From Ursus arctos (taxonomy: Eukaryota > Chordata > Mammalia > Carnivora > Ursidae): a DNA stretch of 64,000 nt. The notes below the pieces were generated by a model, which was not told the origin of the DNA, ran no database searches, and saw only the letters and a program-made list of their open reading frames with translations. Location of the stretch: assembly GCF_023065955.2 (NCBI RefSeq), contig NW_026623078.1, positions 6,706,199-6,770,198 of the forward strand. The letters run 5' to 3'. Made by a program: the position numbers and the translations under genes. Of this stretch, positions 50,497 to 62,569 are shown piece after piece (positions within the stretch are counted from its first letter, which is position 1; every line of letters starts with the position of its first letter).

Positions 50497-50712
50497 GATT
50501 TATTTATTTTTAGAGAAAGAGAGAGAGTATGTGTGTGTGTTTGTGTGTGAGTGAGGGGGGAGGGGCAGAGGGAAAAGGAGAGAGAGAATCTCAAGCCGAC
50601 TCCACACCTAGCACAGAGCCTGCTAGGGGGCTTGAACCCACAGCCGTGTTTTCATACTTGAGCCGAAACCGAGATTTAGATGCTCAACCAGCTTAGCCAT
50701 TCAGGTGTCCCC
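50497..50712 (-). mobile_element. Carnivore SINE (SINEC), antisense, old
   Basis: Antisense copy with diverged head ending 'agccattcaggtgtccc' and a GT-rich tract at about 50527-50549. Confidence 0.82.
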
Positions 50713-51813
50713 AGAAAGCTATTTTATAAGTTGAATGATTTACATCTGTTCCTTTTTTAATTTACTAATCAACCGAAAGGATGTTGCAAACTTGAAAACT
50801 AAAGAACTGAGCAAGAATGGAGCCAGGGGTTTATTTTAAATTAATCTGGAGAATTTCACCCACACAGAGTGTGTGGATGGGGAACTAGGTCTGTAATGAA
50901 GACTTGTGTTCCATCATCATCACTTTTTTTTTATTTCTTTGGAGCTGCAGGAAGAAATGCTTTGAAAAATGGAGATGTGCCCAACTGCAGTAGAAATTTG
51001 GTGTCAGTTTATGTTGAGGATATGGTGCACAAAAAGAAAATCGAATGTCTGTGGCATACGCTTCAGAAAAATGTAGGAAAATAATTAGGAACAAAACCAA
51101 AGTAAGACAGGGTGTCTGTAAAACTCACCCTGGGTTGTTTCCAGTGCTCCCGGCCCCTCCAAAGAGAACTGAATTGTCACGGTCTGGTAGTTTCCATGTC
51201 AAGTTTTGATAGTGAATTATTTTCCAGTGGAAAGAACTAATATTACAGATTTAAAGTTGGGCACATCAGATAACCCTGTTTACCTTGATTTTTCCATAAG
51301 CATGGCCAGAGCCCTCAAAGTTCTCCTGGGTCTTGTTCAGTTTTTGGTGATCAGTCATGGTAAATACATTTGGTGATACTTTACCAGAAGTGCTCCAGGG
51401 TTTTTGCAAAATTTTACACCTTAGCGCCTATCTTATTGTCATCGTTTTCAGTATGTAGAGCATGTAACTCTGCCTTAAGATTTTCTAGAATTGGTTTCCA
51501 GTCCGCTGGAGATGTGGCATAAGAATGGTATATTTTTTGCACTTTTTCAGATGATATTGACAGCGGAATGATTCAAAGTCTCTATCGACCACTTTTACAG
51601 GCCATGCTAGCTTACCAGGAGATTTCTAACACAAACTTGTCCTAATTATTCACAACCAGTGTGATGGAGGCATTGTTTCCTTGGCAGCACACTCTCTGGG
51701 TGTAAGTTTTATATGGCTAGCTTCAGACGGATTATTCTACTGAGTACTGAAGGGAAATGTGTACAGAAAGAGAGCAGCTGGGGCTGGCAGCTGCAGGGTT
51801 GGGTGGTTTTTTG

Positions 51814-51864
<51 letters not shown>

Positions 51865-52194
51865 ACCTGAATTACATAGGTTTTATCTCCTTGGGACCTT
51901 TTAAGAAATGTCATCACCTTACCCTAGTCATAGTTAGAAAAAGTTAATTCTGTGGGGACTAAAGTTACAGACTTTGAAATTGTCACTAGGGGAATTTAAA
52001 GGGAAAGCAGGGCTTCCACATCTAAACCTTTAGGATGTGTTTAGATATGATTAAATGAACTACTAGTCTGTGCTAAGTATTAGGTGAGGGGCTTTCATGG
52101 TTTCTCATGTAATCCACATACAAACACAGAGATGAGGCACGGGCCATGGAGTTAAGATTTTAATCAGCTCTCTGCCAGAGAGGTCAAGGGTTTG
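50713..52194. other. No gene recognised; contains (GT)n
   Basis: Noncoding, apparently unique sequence, with the microsatellite at 51817-51860. The 71-codon ORFs near 50870-51100 overlap on opposite strands and show no domain. Confidence 0.4.
51817..51860. repeat. (GT)n microsatellite
   Basis: Pure GT dinucleotide run of about 22 units. Confidence 0.95.
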
Positions 52195-52375
52195 GCCTTG
52201 AGGGTCAGGTTGTGTGAGTGCAAATTCTAGATGTGTAAGTTTGAACAAGTTCCTTAACCTTTCTGGGCCTCAGCTTCTCATCCATAAAACATAAATAACA
52301 ATGGTCATCTGTTTCTTAGAACTCTTGAAATATTTGCAAATCCTGTGGCACTTAGCGAATATGTTGCTTAAGTTA
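52195..52375 (+). repeat. MIR SINE
   Basis: 'gaacaagttccttaacctttctgggcctcagcttctcatccataaaac' matches MIR. Confidence 0.65.
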
Positions 52376-52599
52376 ATGCAGTTACACAATATGCAATTCA
52401 AACAAACAAGAAAGCCACCACCCCGTAACAGCCAACTCTTTCGGCATCACTATTCATTGTTTTGTCTACAGTGAAAATCTAGATCCTCTTGCTCTAATGA
52501 ACCTTGGCTTTCTCTGTTTAGATGTAAGAGCTTGGTAGTTTGAGTTGGAGAAAGAAGAATCTCAAGGGGAAGACTACAGATCATACTTGGGGTTTTTCT

Positions 52600-52709
52600 T
52601 TTCATTTTTACTTATTTAAGTAATCTCTACACCGGACATGGGGCTCGAATTCACCTCCCTGAGATCAAGAGCCACACACTGTTCCAACTGGGCTCGTCAG
52701 GTGCTCCTA
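52600..52709 (-). mobile_element. Short-type carnivore SINE (SINEC), antisense
   Basis: Antisense 'cttatttaagtaatctctac...catggggctcgaattc...ctgggctcgtcaggtgctcc'. Lacks the CT-rich body. Confidence 0.85.
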
Positions 52710-53713
52710 TACTTTGAGTTTGAATTTAAGATTGAAGAGTTCTGTGGATTGGTTAGGATATATGAAATCAAAGGTGTGGAAGGAAGCCTTATAGCTGACT
52801 CTTCAGGAAACAGTGTGTAAAAGAGAAGATGGTAATGGGGGAAAGTGTCAGAAATTACCAAAAATTCTTACTCCTAAGGACTTGTGGCTTGGCCTCCTTT
52901 TCCCCAGTTTTCTTGTTGCATTTGTTACCATTGATCAGAAGCCAGACTTGAAGGTATTGAAAAACTCAGAGCTTCTAGAACATAGAGATACTGCTACTTG
53001 ATCCATGTGGGGCTTGTATTATATTGTGATGTTGGCAATTAGGGTATGCCTAAGGAAGAGGGGTATACTGCCCGTACTCATTCTCAAGTAGTTTTGGAAT
53101 TGAGATCCTTTATCATAGGCATAGTACACCAAGGATAACATAGAAAATGATGTTCAGTTGATTATAGGGCAATTACTATCACCACTCTCACTGATAATAT
53201 ACAAGGTTGAGAAATTAATTTTTGGCCTAACCTACAGTGTCTGTATTTCCCATTTCTTCTGGGTAGCCCTCTCCCCTGGCCCACTACTTCCCTCTCTGAC
53301 TGTATTCTGAATGTCCCACTCAGGCTTTTTCTCCTAAGAAGTCCCTCATGCTCCAAAAATTGTGTGTTCCCATTTCCTCTGCAGAATAAATGAGAAGAAT
53401 TGTGGACACTGGCATAGTACTTGAGAGCTTGTAAAGCTCTTTCACACTCATTAATTTACTTGATCTTCACAATATCCCTGTGATATTGTGGGGAGCATTA
53501 TAGAAAAATTAGACTTGGCATTAAGTGATTTTCAGAGTTTATATATCAGGGAAGCAGCTGAACCAGGTCTTCTGCTGCTGCTTCTGATATTTACTCCATT
53601 ACATCACTTGGATGCTGTATTTCTGAGAGGAGCCACACTTAAAAGAGTTGCTTGTTGAATCACATAGAAATGTTTCATTGGTTTCGGGATAGGTAACTTC
53701 TTGGTATTTTTTT
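52710..53713. other. No gene recognised; MIR-like at 53419-53600
   Basis: Positions 53419-53600 resemble an antisense MIR/MIR3 ('cacaatatccctgtgatattgtggggagcattatag'). The rest is unassigned noncoding sequence. Confidence 0.4.
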
Positions 53714-53902
53714 TTAAAAAGATTATTTATTTATTTTTTGGAGATAGCATGGTGGGGGGAGGGAGATGGAGAGGGACAAGGAGACTCCTCACAGAGCAGG
53801 GAGCCCCCACTCTGGTCTTGTCAGGGGGCTGGATCCTGGAACCCTGAGATCATGGCCTGAATGAAATCCGATGCTTAATTGACTGAAACACCCAGGTGCC
53901 CC
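53714..53902 (-). mobile_element. Carnivore SINE (SINEC), antisense
   Basis: Antisense copy flanked by 'ttggtattttt' at 53700-53710 and 53908-53918, the target-site duplication. Confidence 0.92.
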
Positions 53903-54317
53903 ACATTTTGGTATTTTTAATCCTCCTGACTGACTCTTTCCTTCTTCCCATTCCATTCTGTCCACTCCAAAAGATCAAAGTGCCATACTCCTCCCTTCTG
54001 AAAGGTCACTGACTCTCTGCTAAAAGCAGACAATAAGGGGTTTATAATCTAGGGTGTGTGCAATATCACACTTATTGTAAAATGAGATAAAAATATGCTA
54101 TATGGAATTTACAATACAGTGAATTAAGGTGACTTGTATTTTAGGAATTTGAGTTGAGATTTCTGTTCCCCATAACTGAAACCATCCTGACTGAGAAAAC
54201 ATTTGATCAATTTTGACTCACTGGACAATGTTATTGCAAAGAATGCATTGGAGACAGTGAAGAATACTGTTACTGTGGGCTTCATTCTGATTGATAAGAA
54301 AGAATTTGTTAATGTCA

Positions 54318-54805
54318 TGTGTGGTGGGCAGAATAATTCCCCCAAAGATGTTGCTGTTGGAATCTGGGGAATCTGTGAAATGGGACTTTGCAAATGTGAT
54401 TAGGTTATGGACCTTGAGGTGGGGAGATTCTCCTGGAATATCTGGGTGGATCCAAAATAATCAGAAGGGTCTTCCTGAGTGAAAGAGGGAGGCAGGAGAA
54501 GCAGAGTTCAAGAATTAGATGTGACCACAGAAGCAGAGGTAGGAATGATGAGATTGCCGGTTGGGGGGGGGGGGAGAAGCCAAGGAATGTAGGCTACATT
54601 CATTCTAGAAGCTGGGAAATTCAAACAAACAGATTTTTTCCTAGAGTCTTCAGAAGGACTGTAGCCCTATTGACATATTGGTTTTAGCCTCATGAAACTG
54701 ATTTAGACTTCTGATCTGCAGAATGGTAAGATAATACATTTGTGTTGCTTTAAGCCACTGAATTTGAGGTAATTTGTTATAGCAGCAATCAGAAACTAAC
54801 ACATT
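54318..54805 (+). mobile_element. ERVL-MaLR solo LTR (MLT1-like)
   Basis: The order matches MLT1-type LTRs: 'tgtgtggtgggcagaataattcccccaaagatg', 'gactttgcaaatgtgattagg', 'ggtggggagattctcctgg', a 'gaccacagaagcagagg' segment, and an end 'taagccactgaatttgaggtaatttgttatagcagcaatcagaaactaacaca'. A G12 run lies at about 54566-54577. No internal region follows, so it is a solo LTR. Confidence 0.8.
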
Positions 54806-55299
54806 ATGGAAATTGTCAGAAACTTAGAAGAGATTATGTGTAGAAGGGAAGGAAAAATTCTCCCTCTACCCCATGGTCTTCTGGCTGGACCAAGAATTAA
54901 ATTTATGTGAGACAGATTAAGAAAAAAAAAATCAAAGTTTTATTACAGGTGCATGGCTAATTGAGACCAAAAGAAATAACCAAAGCAGGCAGTTTTTATA
55001 CTTTTTAGACAAAAAGACAGTAAATCAGAGAGGAATTGGCAGGATATAGGAAACTTAACATTAGGAGCTTCAATTCGTAAGGAATTCGAACAGAATTTGG
55101 GCTAGTGTAGTAAATTAGTAAAAAGGAACAATGTTTTTTACGCAGCTTTCTTGGCTCTTAATTTCCTATCTCTTGTGATAAGGATATTTCTTTGCCTCCT
55201 GGAACAGGAAGGATGTCTTTCACATGGGAGGTTTATTTCCTGCTTTCACAGGAAAAGAGAAGGGTACGAATGTCCTTCTTACATAACCTGCCTCTTAAG
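54806..55299. other. No gene recognised; LTR-like antisense sequence possible
   Basis: 'cagattaagaaaaaaaaaatcaaagttttattacagg' near 54915-54950 recalls the antisense polyadenylation region of an LTR. Evidence is too weak to assign. Confidence 0.3.
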
Positions 55300-55507
55300 T
55301 AATTTATTTTATTTTATTTTATTTGAAAGATTTTCTGTGTTGGTTTGAGAGAAAGGGGGGCAGAAGGAGAGGGGAAAGAGAATCTCAAGCCTACTCTTTG
55401 CCGAGTGTGATGCCCAATGCTGGTCTTGATCCAAAAAACCTGAGTTCATGACCTGAGTCCAGAATACGAGTCGGAGGCTTAAGCAACTGAGGCACCCAGG
55501 CGCCCTG
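55300..55507 (-). mobile_element. Carnivore SINE (SINEC), antisense
   Basis: Antisense copy with (ATTTT)n tail at 55301-55325 and head 'agggcgcctgggtgcctcag' read on the minus strand. Confidence 0.88.
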
Positions 55508-56332
55508 GCAAAAGAACACTTTCGATATATTTCCAGGCAATGCAGGGAAGTGACTAGTGCAAGAGGAAAAACAAACATGGGGGACATTGCATTTCCCTAA
55601 CTTACTGCCTAAAGAGATTTAGTTTCCAGTCTACGGGTCAGGGATGAAGACTACAGGCGAAGCTCAGCCATTTTCATGACTTTGAGACAGAAAGATGGAA
55701 GTTTGGCAAAGTCAATATGGCTGTGGTTTACAGTAAGTACAGAATACTGAGGAGAGCTGCACAGAGAAAGAGGGCCTCAGAAAGCCATCTAGGATCACTT
55801 TTGAGTTTTCATAGAATTCCTCAATAGGGCACGTGTGTGAGGAACGTATGTGGTGTGGGGAAAATAATAGCCCAGGGGAAGCAGAGAGGAAAATGTCACT
55901 AGCCTTCACACACAATCAGGAAAAGTCTGTGCTACCAGCAGCAGGCAGAGTGGAAAACCTCGTAATTCGTGGGACATTGCAAAGAGAGCTCAGAATACCA
56001 ACAGAACAATAGCAAAATACATTGAAGACTACTATGATACCACCTAACAAACCTTTGGAAAGCTAGTCTGGAAGGATAAAATAGTTTTCCAGGAACCTAC
56101 CTCACCATCAGAACAATCCTCAAGAGTATGTGTAGAAATATAAGCCATAGTTAATATCTAACAATTAAAATTCACAATACCTGCCTTCCAACAAAAGATT
56201 ACCAGGATGCAAAGAAGGAGAAAAGTTCACCTCGTACTGAGGAGAAAGATTAAACAATAGAAACCTACCCAGAAATGAAAAAGACGATGGAAGTATTGCA
56301 CATGGACATTCAAACAACTGTTAGAAAGAGGT
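55508..56332. other. No gene recognised
   Basis: Noncoding, A-rich on the plus strand toward 56000-56330 (L1 5' or ORF1-like composition possible but not supported). Confidence 0.35.
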
Positions 56333-56542
56333 TTTATTTTATTTTATTTTTTTTAAGATTTTATTTATTTATTTGACAGAGATAGAGACAGCCAGTGAGA
56401 GAGGGAACACAAGTAGGGGGAGTGGGAGAGGAAGAAGCAGGCTCATAGCGGAGGAGCCCGATGTGGGGCTCGATCCCACAACGCCGGGATCACGCCCTGA
56501 GCCGAAGGCAGACGCTTAACCGCTGTGCCACCCAGGCGCCCC
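56333..56542 (-). mobile_element. Young carnivore SINE (SINEC), antisense
   Basis: Full young copy. Direct repeats 'agaaagaggttttat' at about 56324-56338 and 56543-56557 are the target-site duplication. Confidence 0.95.
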
Positions 56543-56705
56543 AGAAAGAGGTTTTATATACATAAGAATGTACACAAAGGATGAAGTGAAACAGAGATAT
56601 AGAAAATATGAAAACAAGGAAAACCCAACTTCTGGAGCTGAACAGTAGCACGTCTAAGATGAAAAATGTAGTAGATGGGCTTTCTTTCATGTTAGACACT
56701 AAATA

Positions 56706-56706
<1 letters not shown>

Positions 56707-56752
<46 letters not shown>
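56707..56752. repeat. (GA)n microsatellite
   Basis: Pure GA dinucleotide run of about 23 units. Confidence 0.95.
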
Positions 56753-56754
<2 letters not shown>

Positions 56755-57099
56755 TTGAATGTATGATCATAGCAGTTGTCCAGAATAAAGCAGAGAAAAG
56801 GAAGGGTGCAAACCACACCCTGCACACAAACACTAGAGTATGTGTGAGCTTTGTAGCAATTTCAAGTGGCCTGGTAGATAAGAAATTGGCTGAGGTACAG
56901 AAAAAAACCGTTTGAAGAAGTACTGTCTGATTGTTATCTGAATTGTATGTACCCTCTACACCCATAGATTCAAGAATTCAGGAATCCAGTCAACAAAACC
57001 CCCAAATATAAGGATCATGAAAAAAAAACCCTCCTTATCAACCTATATCCCAATAAAATTGCTTAAGACCAATGATAAAGAAAAAATCTAAAAAGCAGA

Positions 57100-59080
57100 T
57101 GGAGATGAGTCCATTGCATTACCTGTCACGTCCCTAATTCTGTAGATGGTCTCTGTTTCTTTCTGGTCTGTGTTACTCTTGGAGTCTCTCTTCACTTACA
57201 GGATCCCCCTTCCTATTCTTGCAGGGTGGTTTAGCGGCCAAATCCTTTGAGTTTCTTTCTGTCCTGGAAGCTCTTTACCTCTGCTCCTATTCGGAATGAT
57301 TCCTTGCTGGGTAAAGTATTCTTGGCTGCATGTTTTTCTCAATTAGTACCCTGACTCGATCACGCCAGCCCTTTCTGTTGTGCCAGGTCTCTGTGGATAG
57401 GTATGTGGCTAGTCTAATGTGCTTACCCCTGTCGGTGAAGACCCTCTTGTCTCAAGCTGCTTTCAGGATTTTCTCTTTCTGTCTGAAATTGCAAACATCA
57501 CTAGTATATGTTAGGGTGTTCCTCTATTCTTATGGATTTGGGGAAGAGTCCTCTCTACCTCTTGGACTTGAATGCCTGTTTCCCTCCCAGATTAGGGAAG
57601 TTCTCAGCTACAATCTACACAGATAGATCTTCTGTCCCTCTGTGTCTTCTCCCTCGGGGCCAGAAGTATTCCAATATTGTTTCCTTTTGTGGCATCACTG
57701 ATTTTTCGACTCCTCCACCCATGGTCCATTCATTGGCTTTCTCTCTTTTTCTCACCTTCCTTCCTTTCCATCAGCTTGTCTTTGGTGTCACTGACTCTGT
57801 CTTCTGCCTCATTGACCCTAGCCGTTAGAGCATCCACATCCAATGTAGACTGCATCTCAGTTAGAGCCTTTTGAATTTGGGCCTGATTCGATTTCATTTC
57901 TGTGCTATGAGAGTCTCTCGTGTCATTTATACTTTTTTCAAGCCCAGCTAGCAACTTTGTAATTGTCATCCTGAGTTCCAGCTCTGACATCTTACTTAAA
58001 ACCGTATGCATTAGATCAGTGGCAGGGAGTGTTACCTCTGGCTCTTTCTTTTGTTGTGAATCCCACCCTCTAGTCTCTTTTCCCAGAGAAGAATGGGTGG
58101 GGGACAGAGAGATTAGGATCTCACAGGGTGGACAAAACAGGGTGATCCACTTGGTCCCGAGTGTCTTTTGGTCTGTGTGTTGGAAGTCACTAAATCCCAA
58201 AATTGTAAAGAAAGCCAAACATATATACAGAAATCAAATTGAATATAGCGAAAGGAAACAAAAAATGAAGAATATATTATAAAATGTCAATGTAAAAAAT
58301 GAAAGTTAAGATTGAAAAATGAAGAGTTGCTAAAATAAAATAAAAGTAGTTGGAAAGGGAAAAAAGAAAAAAAAAAGAAATGGAAAATTTTGAATGGAAA
58401 GAGAAATGAATCATGAGAAAAAGCCTCGAGCTCTAGGTGCTATTTTCCCCTAGCGCTGAAGTTTGGCCATCCTCTTTGGTCTGTAAACTTGCTGTTCACT
58501 TGTTCTTTCACCTCGTTTTCGGGGGGCAGGGGCTTAGTGCGCAGATTCTCAGGTGTTTTTGCCTGGACGGGGATGCACTGCCCCCTGCCAGGGAGCCCGG
58601 TGGGGCTCAGGGTCAGCTGGTTGCTCTGTGTGCCTTGTGTTCCCAGAGGGCTTTCCCAGCCTCTTGAGAGGGTGAGAATAAAAATGGCCGCCCGCATCTG
58701 TAGGCGCGGAGGTGTGATGCTGTTGTGCGCCAAGTTCTGTAGACTTCTGTGGTGCTCCCCACAGCAAAGCTCCTTGGGGAAGGCGGAGGGTCACAGCGTT
58801 TCTGTCCTTTGCAGGGATCCCAGCTGGAGAGCTTCTGATCAAGTGGACTCCCCATCAACTGACTTCTGTGAGAGGAGAGGGATCTCTCCCTTCTCCTCAC
58901 TTGTGTCTCGAGCAGGAAGCGTAGGCACCGCTCTCACAACAATTGAACTTGAGGGTTATCAAGAATTGGGGCTGGCAGGGGCAGGGGGTCACTGCTGGAG
59001 GAGCCTGAGGGGTGTGGAGGGGTTATGCCCAGTGCCAAAGCTGCCTGTTGAGGCTCTGTCCATCCTGCAGCTTCCATGAG
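57100..59080 (-). mobile_element. 5' half of antisense L1/HAL1-like element (5' UTR plus ORF1)
   Basis: On the minus strand, from right to left: a GC-rich 5' UTR-like block (about 59080-58430), an A-rich stretch (58230-58430), an ORF1-like frame (58218-57730), then text typical of the downstream part of HAL1/L1 ('gtaaagtattcttggctgcatgtttttctc' in antisense at about 57310-57340). The reverse-transcriptase ORF2 is not seen. HAL1 elements keep ORF1 but lack ORF2, so HAL1-type is possible. Family call is from memory. Confidence 0.65.
57730..58218 (-). pseudogene. L1 ORF1p-like fragment (coiled-coil region)
   Basis: A 162-codon frame. Residues about 75-160 resemble the L1 ORF1p N-terminal coiled coil, with 'MTITKLLAGLEKSINDTRD' and 'LTARVNEAEDRVSDTKDKLMERK' as heptad-like segments. 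The first ~70 residues have no match. ORF1p is the RNA-binding trimeric chaperone of L1. The RRM and C-terminal domains are not present in this frame, so it is a remnant and not expected to function. Confidence 0.7.
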
Positions 59081-59119
59081 CACCCAGTGTGCTTTGGAAA
59101 TGAGGAGGTTGTGGAATAT

Positions 59120-59690
59120 AGGTGAGGTTCAGTGGGGTGGAATCCGGAGCCGACGACCAGGAAAGAATTCTTGAGACGTCTTTGGTGCAAAATTGGTGGT
59201 TTATGACAGGACCCGTGGCAGAAAGAGCTGCTGCCCCGGCTTGTGAGGGGTGGCTGTTGATAGACTATGGGGTTGGGGGAAGGTAAGGAAAAAGGGAGGT
59301 TGAGATAATACTTGCATATGTTAAAGAAGACTCACAAGGTACAGAGGCCTTGCCATTGTCAAGGGAAGGTGGTTTTGCCCTCTAGCAAGGCATGAACATT
59401 AAGATGGTTGGGAACTTCCTGGAGGCTGCAGATTATAAGGACATTTCATTGTATCTACTTTCCCTTCAGGAAGCTAACTTATTGATAGAAATGCTTGGTT
59501 CTTGTAAACTGCTAAGACATTGGGAAACTGAGGGAGACTTAAGTCTTGCAGGATTGTGGTGTCTATAGATTAACTATTTCTTTGCCCTTTAGGGCAGCCA
59601 GGAGTGCCTGAGGAATGTCACATACACCCCATGGTGTGTGTGTGTGGGGGGGTGTCAATTCCGGCTTTGTCCTCAGCTAGCCTTCTCTTC
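59120..59690 (-). mobile_element. Possible ERV LTR, antisense
   Basis: 'aggaaagaattcttgagacgtctttggtgcaaaattggtggtttatgacaggacccgtggcagaaagagctgc' (59158-59230) recalls a carnivore ERV LTR read in antisense. No flanking duplication or clean ends were identified. A GT-run lies at 59635-59655. Confidence 0.4.
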
Positions 59691-61298
59691 CCTCCTCAGT
59701 AAAGGTCCCTCCTGTTCACAGAGGTTCAAGCAGTTCTTGCTGTTGCCACCTAGTGGACATAGGGATGAACACATTCAGGTCATGTCTGTGACTCACTGAC
59801 CTGAGCTGCCATGAGAGGTTCCTTCCTGCAAGGAGAGGGCCCAACAAGGATGGACATGGAGCAAGCAGACAAGTGTGGCCCGGCCGACGCCCCTCTGCTG
59901 GCCTGGAATCAGGACCCAGTTGCTCTACTTAGAAGCTGAGTTCTAGAGCAGGAGGGGCTGAAGTGGCTGGGGTGTGTCTCGGGACGGGGTCTGGATGAGG
60001 GGTGTTCCAGGAAAGGGGGCAGTGATGCTTGTGGAGGGAGGATCCATGAGGGTGGTATGGGCAGCTCTTCCCTGCTCCAAGGGTCCCGCCCAAGTAGCCT
60101 GATGGCCTCACTGCTGGCTTGTCTTCCTCATGATTTCAGGGTTCGTCTCTAGTCTCCGGGGACCCTCCTTTCCTGAGCAAGGCTCCATGGAAAGAAAGAG
60201 AGTACAGATAGAGGACCCTGCAGCCAATACTCCAACAATGGGACTAAAGTGTGTTCCAGAAATTCTGCTTTTAGGAAACAGTCCTAAAGCAAAAGAGATT
60301 TACAGCACATTGTACTCTTCACTTTAAGGATGAGACTCAAAGAATTGGAGATGTCTTAGTTGTTCGGCAGGTGGTGCTGCTGAGTAAATGATGTGTGGCC
60401 CCTGAAAATGCAGAAGGGGACAGGAGTAGCAGTGCCTGTCCACTGTGGGGACCTCAGGCAGAACAAGAGCCCAGATGTGGAACCCTCCCTGCCCCACCCT
60501 GTCCCACACACAGGCAAACCCCCTCCCCCGCACACTCTCACCCATACACTCCAAGGGAAAGGACTGGAAGAGGGACACCATGTGTTATGGGCTATCATGG
60601 TAGAAGGTAGAAGGAATGTGTCTTCCTTTCTTCATATTTACATCACTATTTTACTAAAAAAAGCAATCTGGCTAAAACCTTAGAGAACTTTTTAATTACC
60701 TGATATATTTGTAATAAAGAGGAAGATTTAATATGCAGTCTTAATATTTTTCTAATATGCACATTAGAATCATTGAAACCTGGCCTATCCAGGAAAATGA
60801 AAGATTTTGAAGGTGTCTCATGGACCCAGATATTTCTGGCTCTTGGGTCACACTTACAAAAGGGAAGCCTATCCCAGTTCATGAAAATATTTCATTTTGG
60901 GGCTTCACATGTGCAGTAATGTATCAGGAATATTCCTTTGTAGTAAAATGTTTTTTTTTTTTGTTTCTGTTTTTGTTTTTGTTTGTTTTTTAAGAGAAAA
61001 AAACCTGAAAAAAATGAATCACTCATAGGTTATGTAGCTAGATACAAAAAGGCCACACTGTCTGATCCCATACACATGAAAACCCAGAAGAAGTAACTCA
61101 CAGAGGCTGAGAGGGGAGCCGTAGCTGCAGGGACTGGGCTGAGGGAATGAGCAGTATCTGATGAGTGGCACGGGAGTCTCTGGGAGGGAAATATTGTAGA
61201 AGGACAAGGTTGTGAAACACTCTGTATCCAATGACACCTGGATGTACAATTTAAAAGAATCAGAGTAAAATTCCATGAAAACTCAATTTATCCTTTAT
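59691..61298. other. No gene recognised
   Basis: Noncoding. If the RALGDS-like fragment to the right were complete, its RasGEF exons would be expected here on the minus strand; none are seen. Many overlapping short ORFs reflect GC-rich composition. Confidence 0.4.
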
Positions 61299-62312
61299 TT
61301 ATAGACCAGAATATATTAAGCTATGAAATAGGTGCATGAACAACGCAAAAATTAGAAACACTGGAATGACCGGGGAGGGGAAGCCATCCTTTGGGGATTC
61401 AGCGAGCAGGAACTGTTGCTCCGGGGCTGAGGCCGGTTGCTCCACTGAGAGAGGTGGTTGCCGGCGCCCTTCGGCAACCCTGATAACTGGTGCTGCAGCC
61501 TGCTTGGACTCTGGGGCTGCCAAAGGTGCAGGTGGCTCTTGTAGCTGCTGACAGGGGATCAGAGCTCTGTGTATATCCTGCCGTGGCTCTGACATGGCAA
61601 GTGGCATCAGGGGCCCTTCAGGGACCTCCATAGCTGGTGCTAGAGCCTGGTCGGGCTCCGGGGCTGCCAAAGGTGCAGGTGGGTCTTCAAGCTCCTGACA
61701 GAGAGTCAGAGCTGTGAGTATATCCTGCTATGGCTCTGAAACAGGCTCTTCAGGGACCTCCATGGCTGGTGCCGGAGTCTGCTCAGGCTCCCGCGCTGTA
61801 AAAGGTGCAGGTGACTCTTCTCGCATCTGACAGAGGGTCAGAGCCATGAGTATATCCTCCGCTGGCTCTGACATGGGACGTGGCCTAAGGAGCTCTTCAG
61901 AGACCTCCATAGCCGGTGTTTTAGGCTGTTCAGACTCCGGGGATGCCAAAGGTGCAGGTGGCTCTTGGAGCTCCTGACACTGAGTCAGAGCTGTGAGTGT
62001 TTCCTCCGCTGGCTCTGACATGGCACGTGGCCTAAGGGCCTCTTCACAGACCTCCATAGCTGGGACTGGGGCCTACATGGGCTCCGGGGCTGCCAAGGGC
62101 GCAGGTGTCCTCAGCTAGTGGATCAGAGCTCTGACCACCAGCTGCATTGGGCCTGACACAGCAGGTAATGTCCCTGATCTTTTGAGTTGCTGAGCTCCAG
62201 CAGCAGTGATGGGATTTTCCAGTTCAGGCTCTGAAGCTGCAGCAGGCACCACAGTGGGAGCTGGGACTAGCTTTTGGGGTGGTTCTGGATCTCGCTCTGG
62301 CTGCTGCTGTCG
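61299..62312 (-). pseudogene. RALGDS-like Pro/Glu/Ala-rich linker exon with 147-bp tandem repeats and three stops
   Basis: One minus-strand frame runs from about 62312 to 61299 apart from three TAG stops at 62115-62117, 62073-62075 and 61728-61730, all in the same frame. It encodes a start 'ERQQQPERDPEPPQKLVP' and then about five copies of a 49-residue unit around 'PAMEVxEExLxPxxMSEPxED' and 'ELQEPPAPLAxPEPEQ'. The 'ATGGAGGT' landmark recurs at 62050, 61903, 61756 and 61624 (plus-strand start of ACCTCCAT): spacings 147, 147 and 132 bp, a fifth diverged copy near 61476. In RALGDS a Pro/Ala/Glu-rich linker follows the REM domain, which fits this order. RalGDS is a Ras effector that activates Ral GTPases. 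The last ~35 residues after 'AESPKDG' are hydrophobic and probably not coding. An acceptor-like 'ctcttcttggag' precedes 62312. Confidence 0.75.
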
Positions 62313-62569
62313 CTCCAAGAAGAGAAAGTATGGTCATCATGATTGTCTTTCCATGTCCCTTCCAAATGAAGGCAACTTTGCCCACCACTCAATATTGTCT
62401 GAGTCTAAGAACCCGTCCCTGGGTGGTCTCCCCAGACTGTAGCCCATGGGGACAGTGATCTGAGACCACTCCTTGCTCCCAGCCACACTGCAGTCTGCAG
62501 AGGCTTGCTCTGTGTGGCCCACTCTCTCCCCTCCACAGGCCTCCATCAGTCACCCCCAGTCCTCCTCAC

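Noticed and set aside
58489..59079. 196-codon plus-strand ORF in a GC-rich block
   Set aside because: It is antisense to an L1-type 5' UTR; no domain seen.
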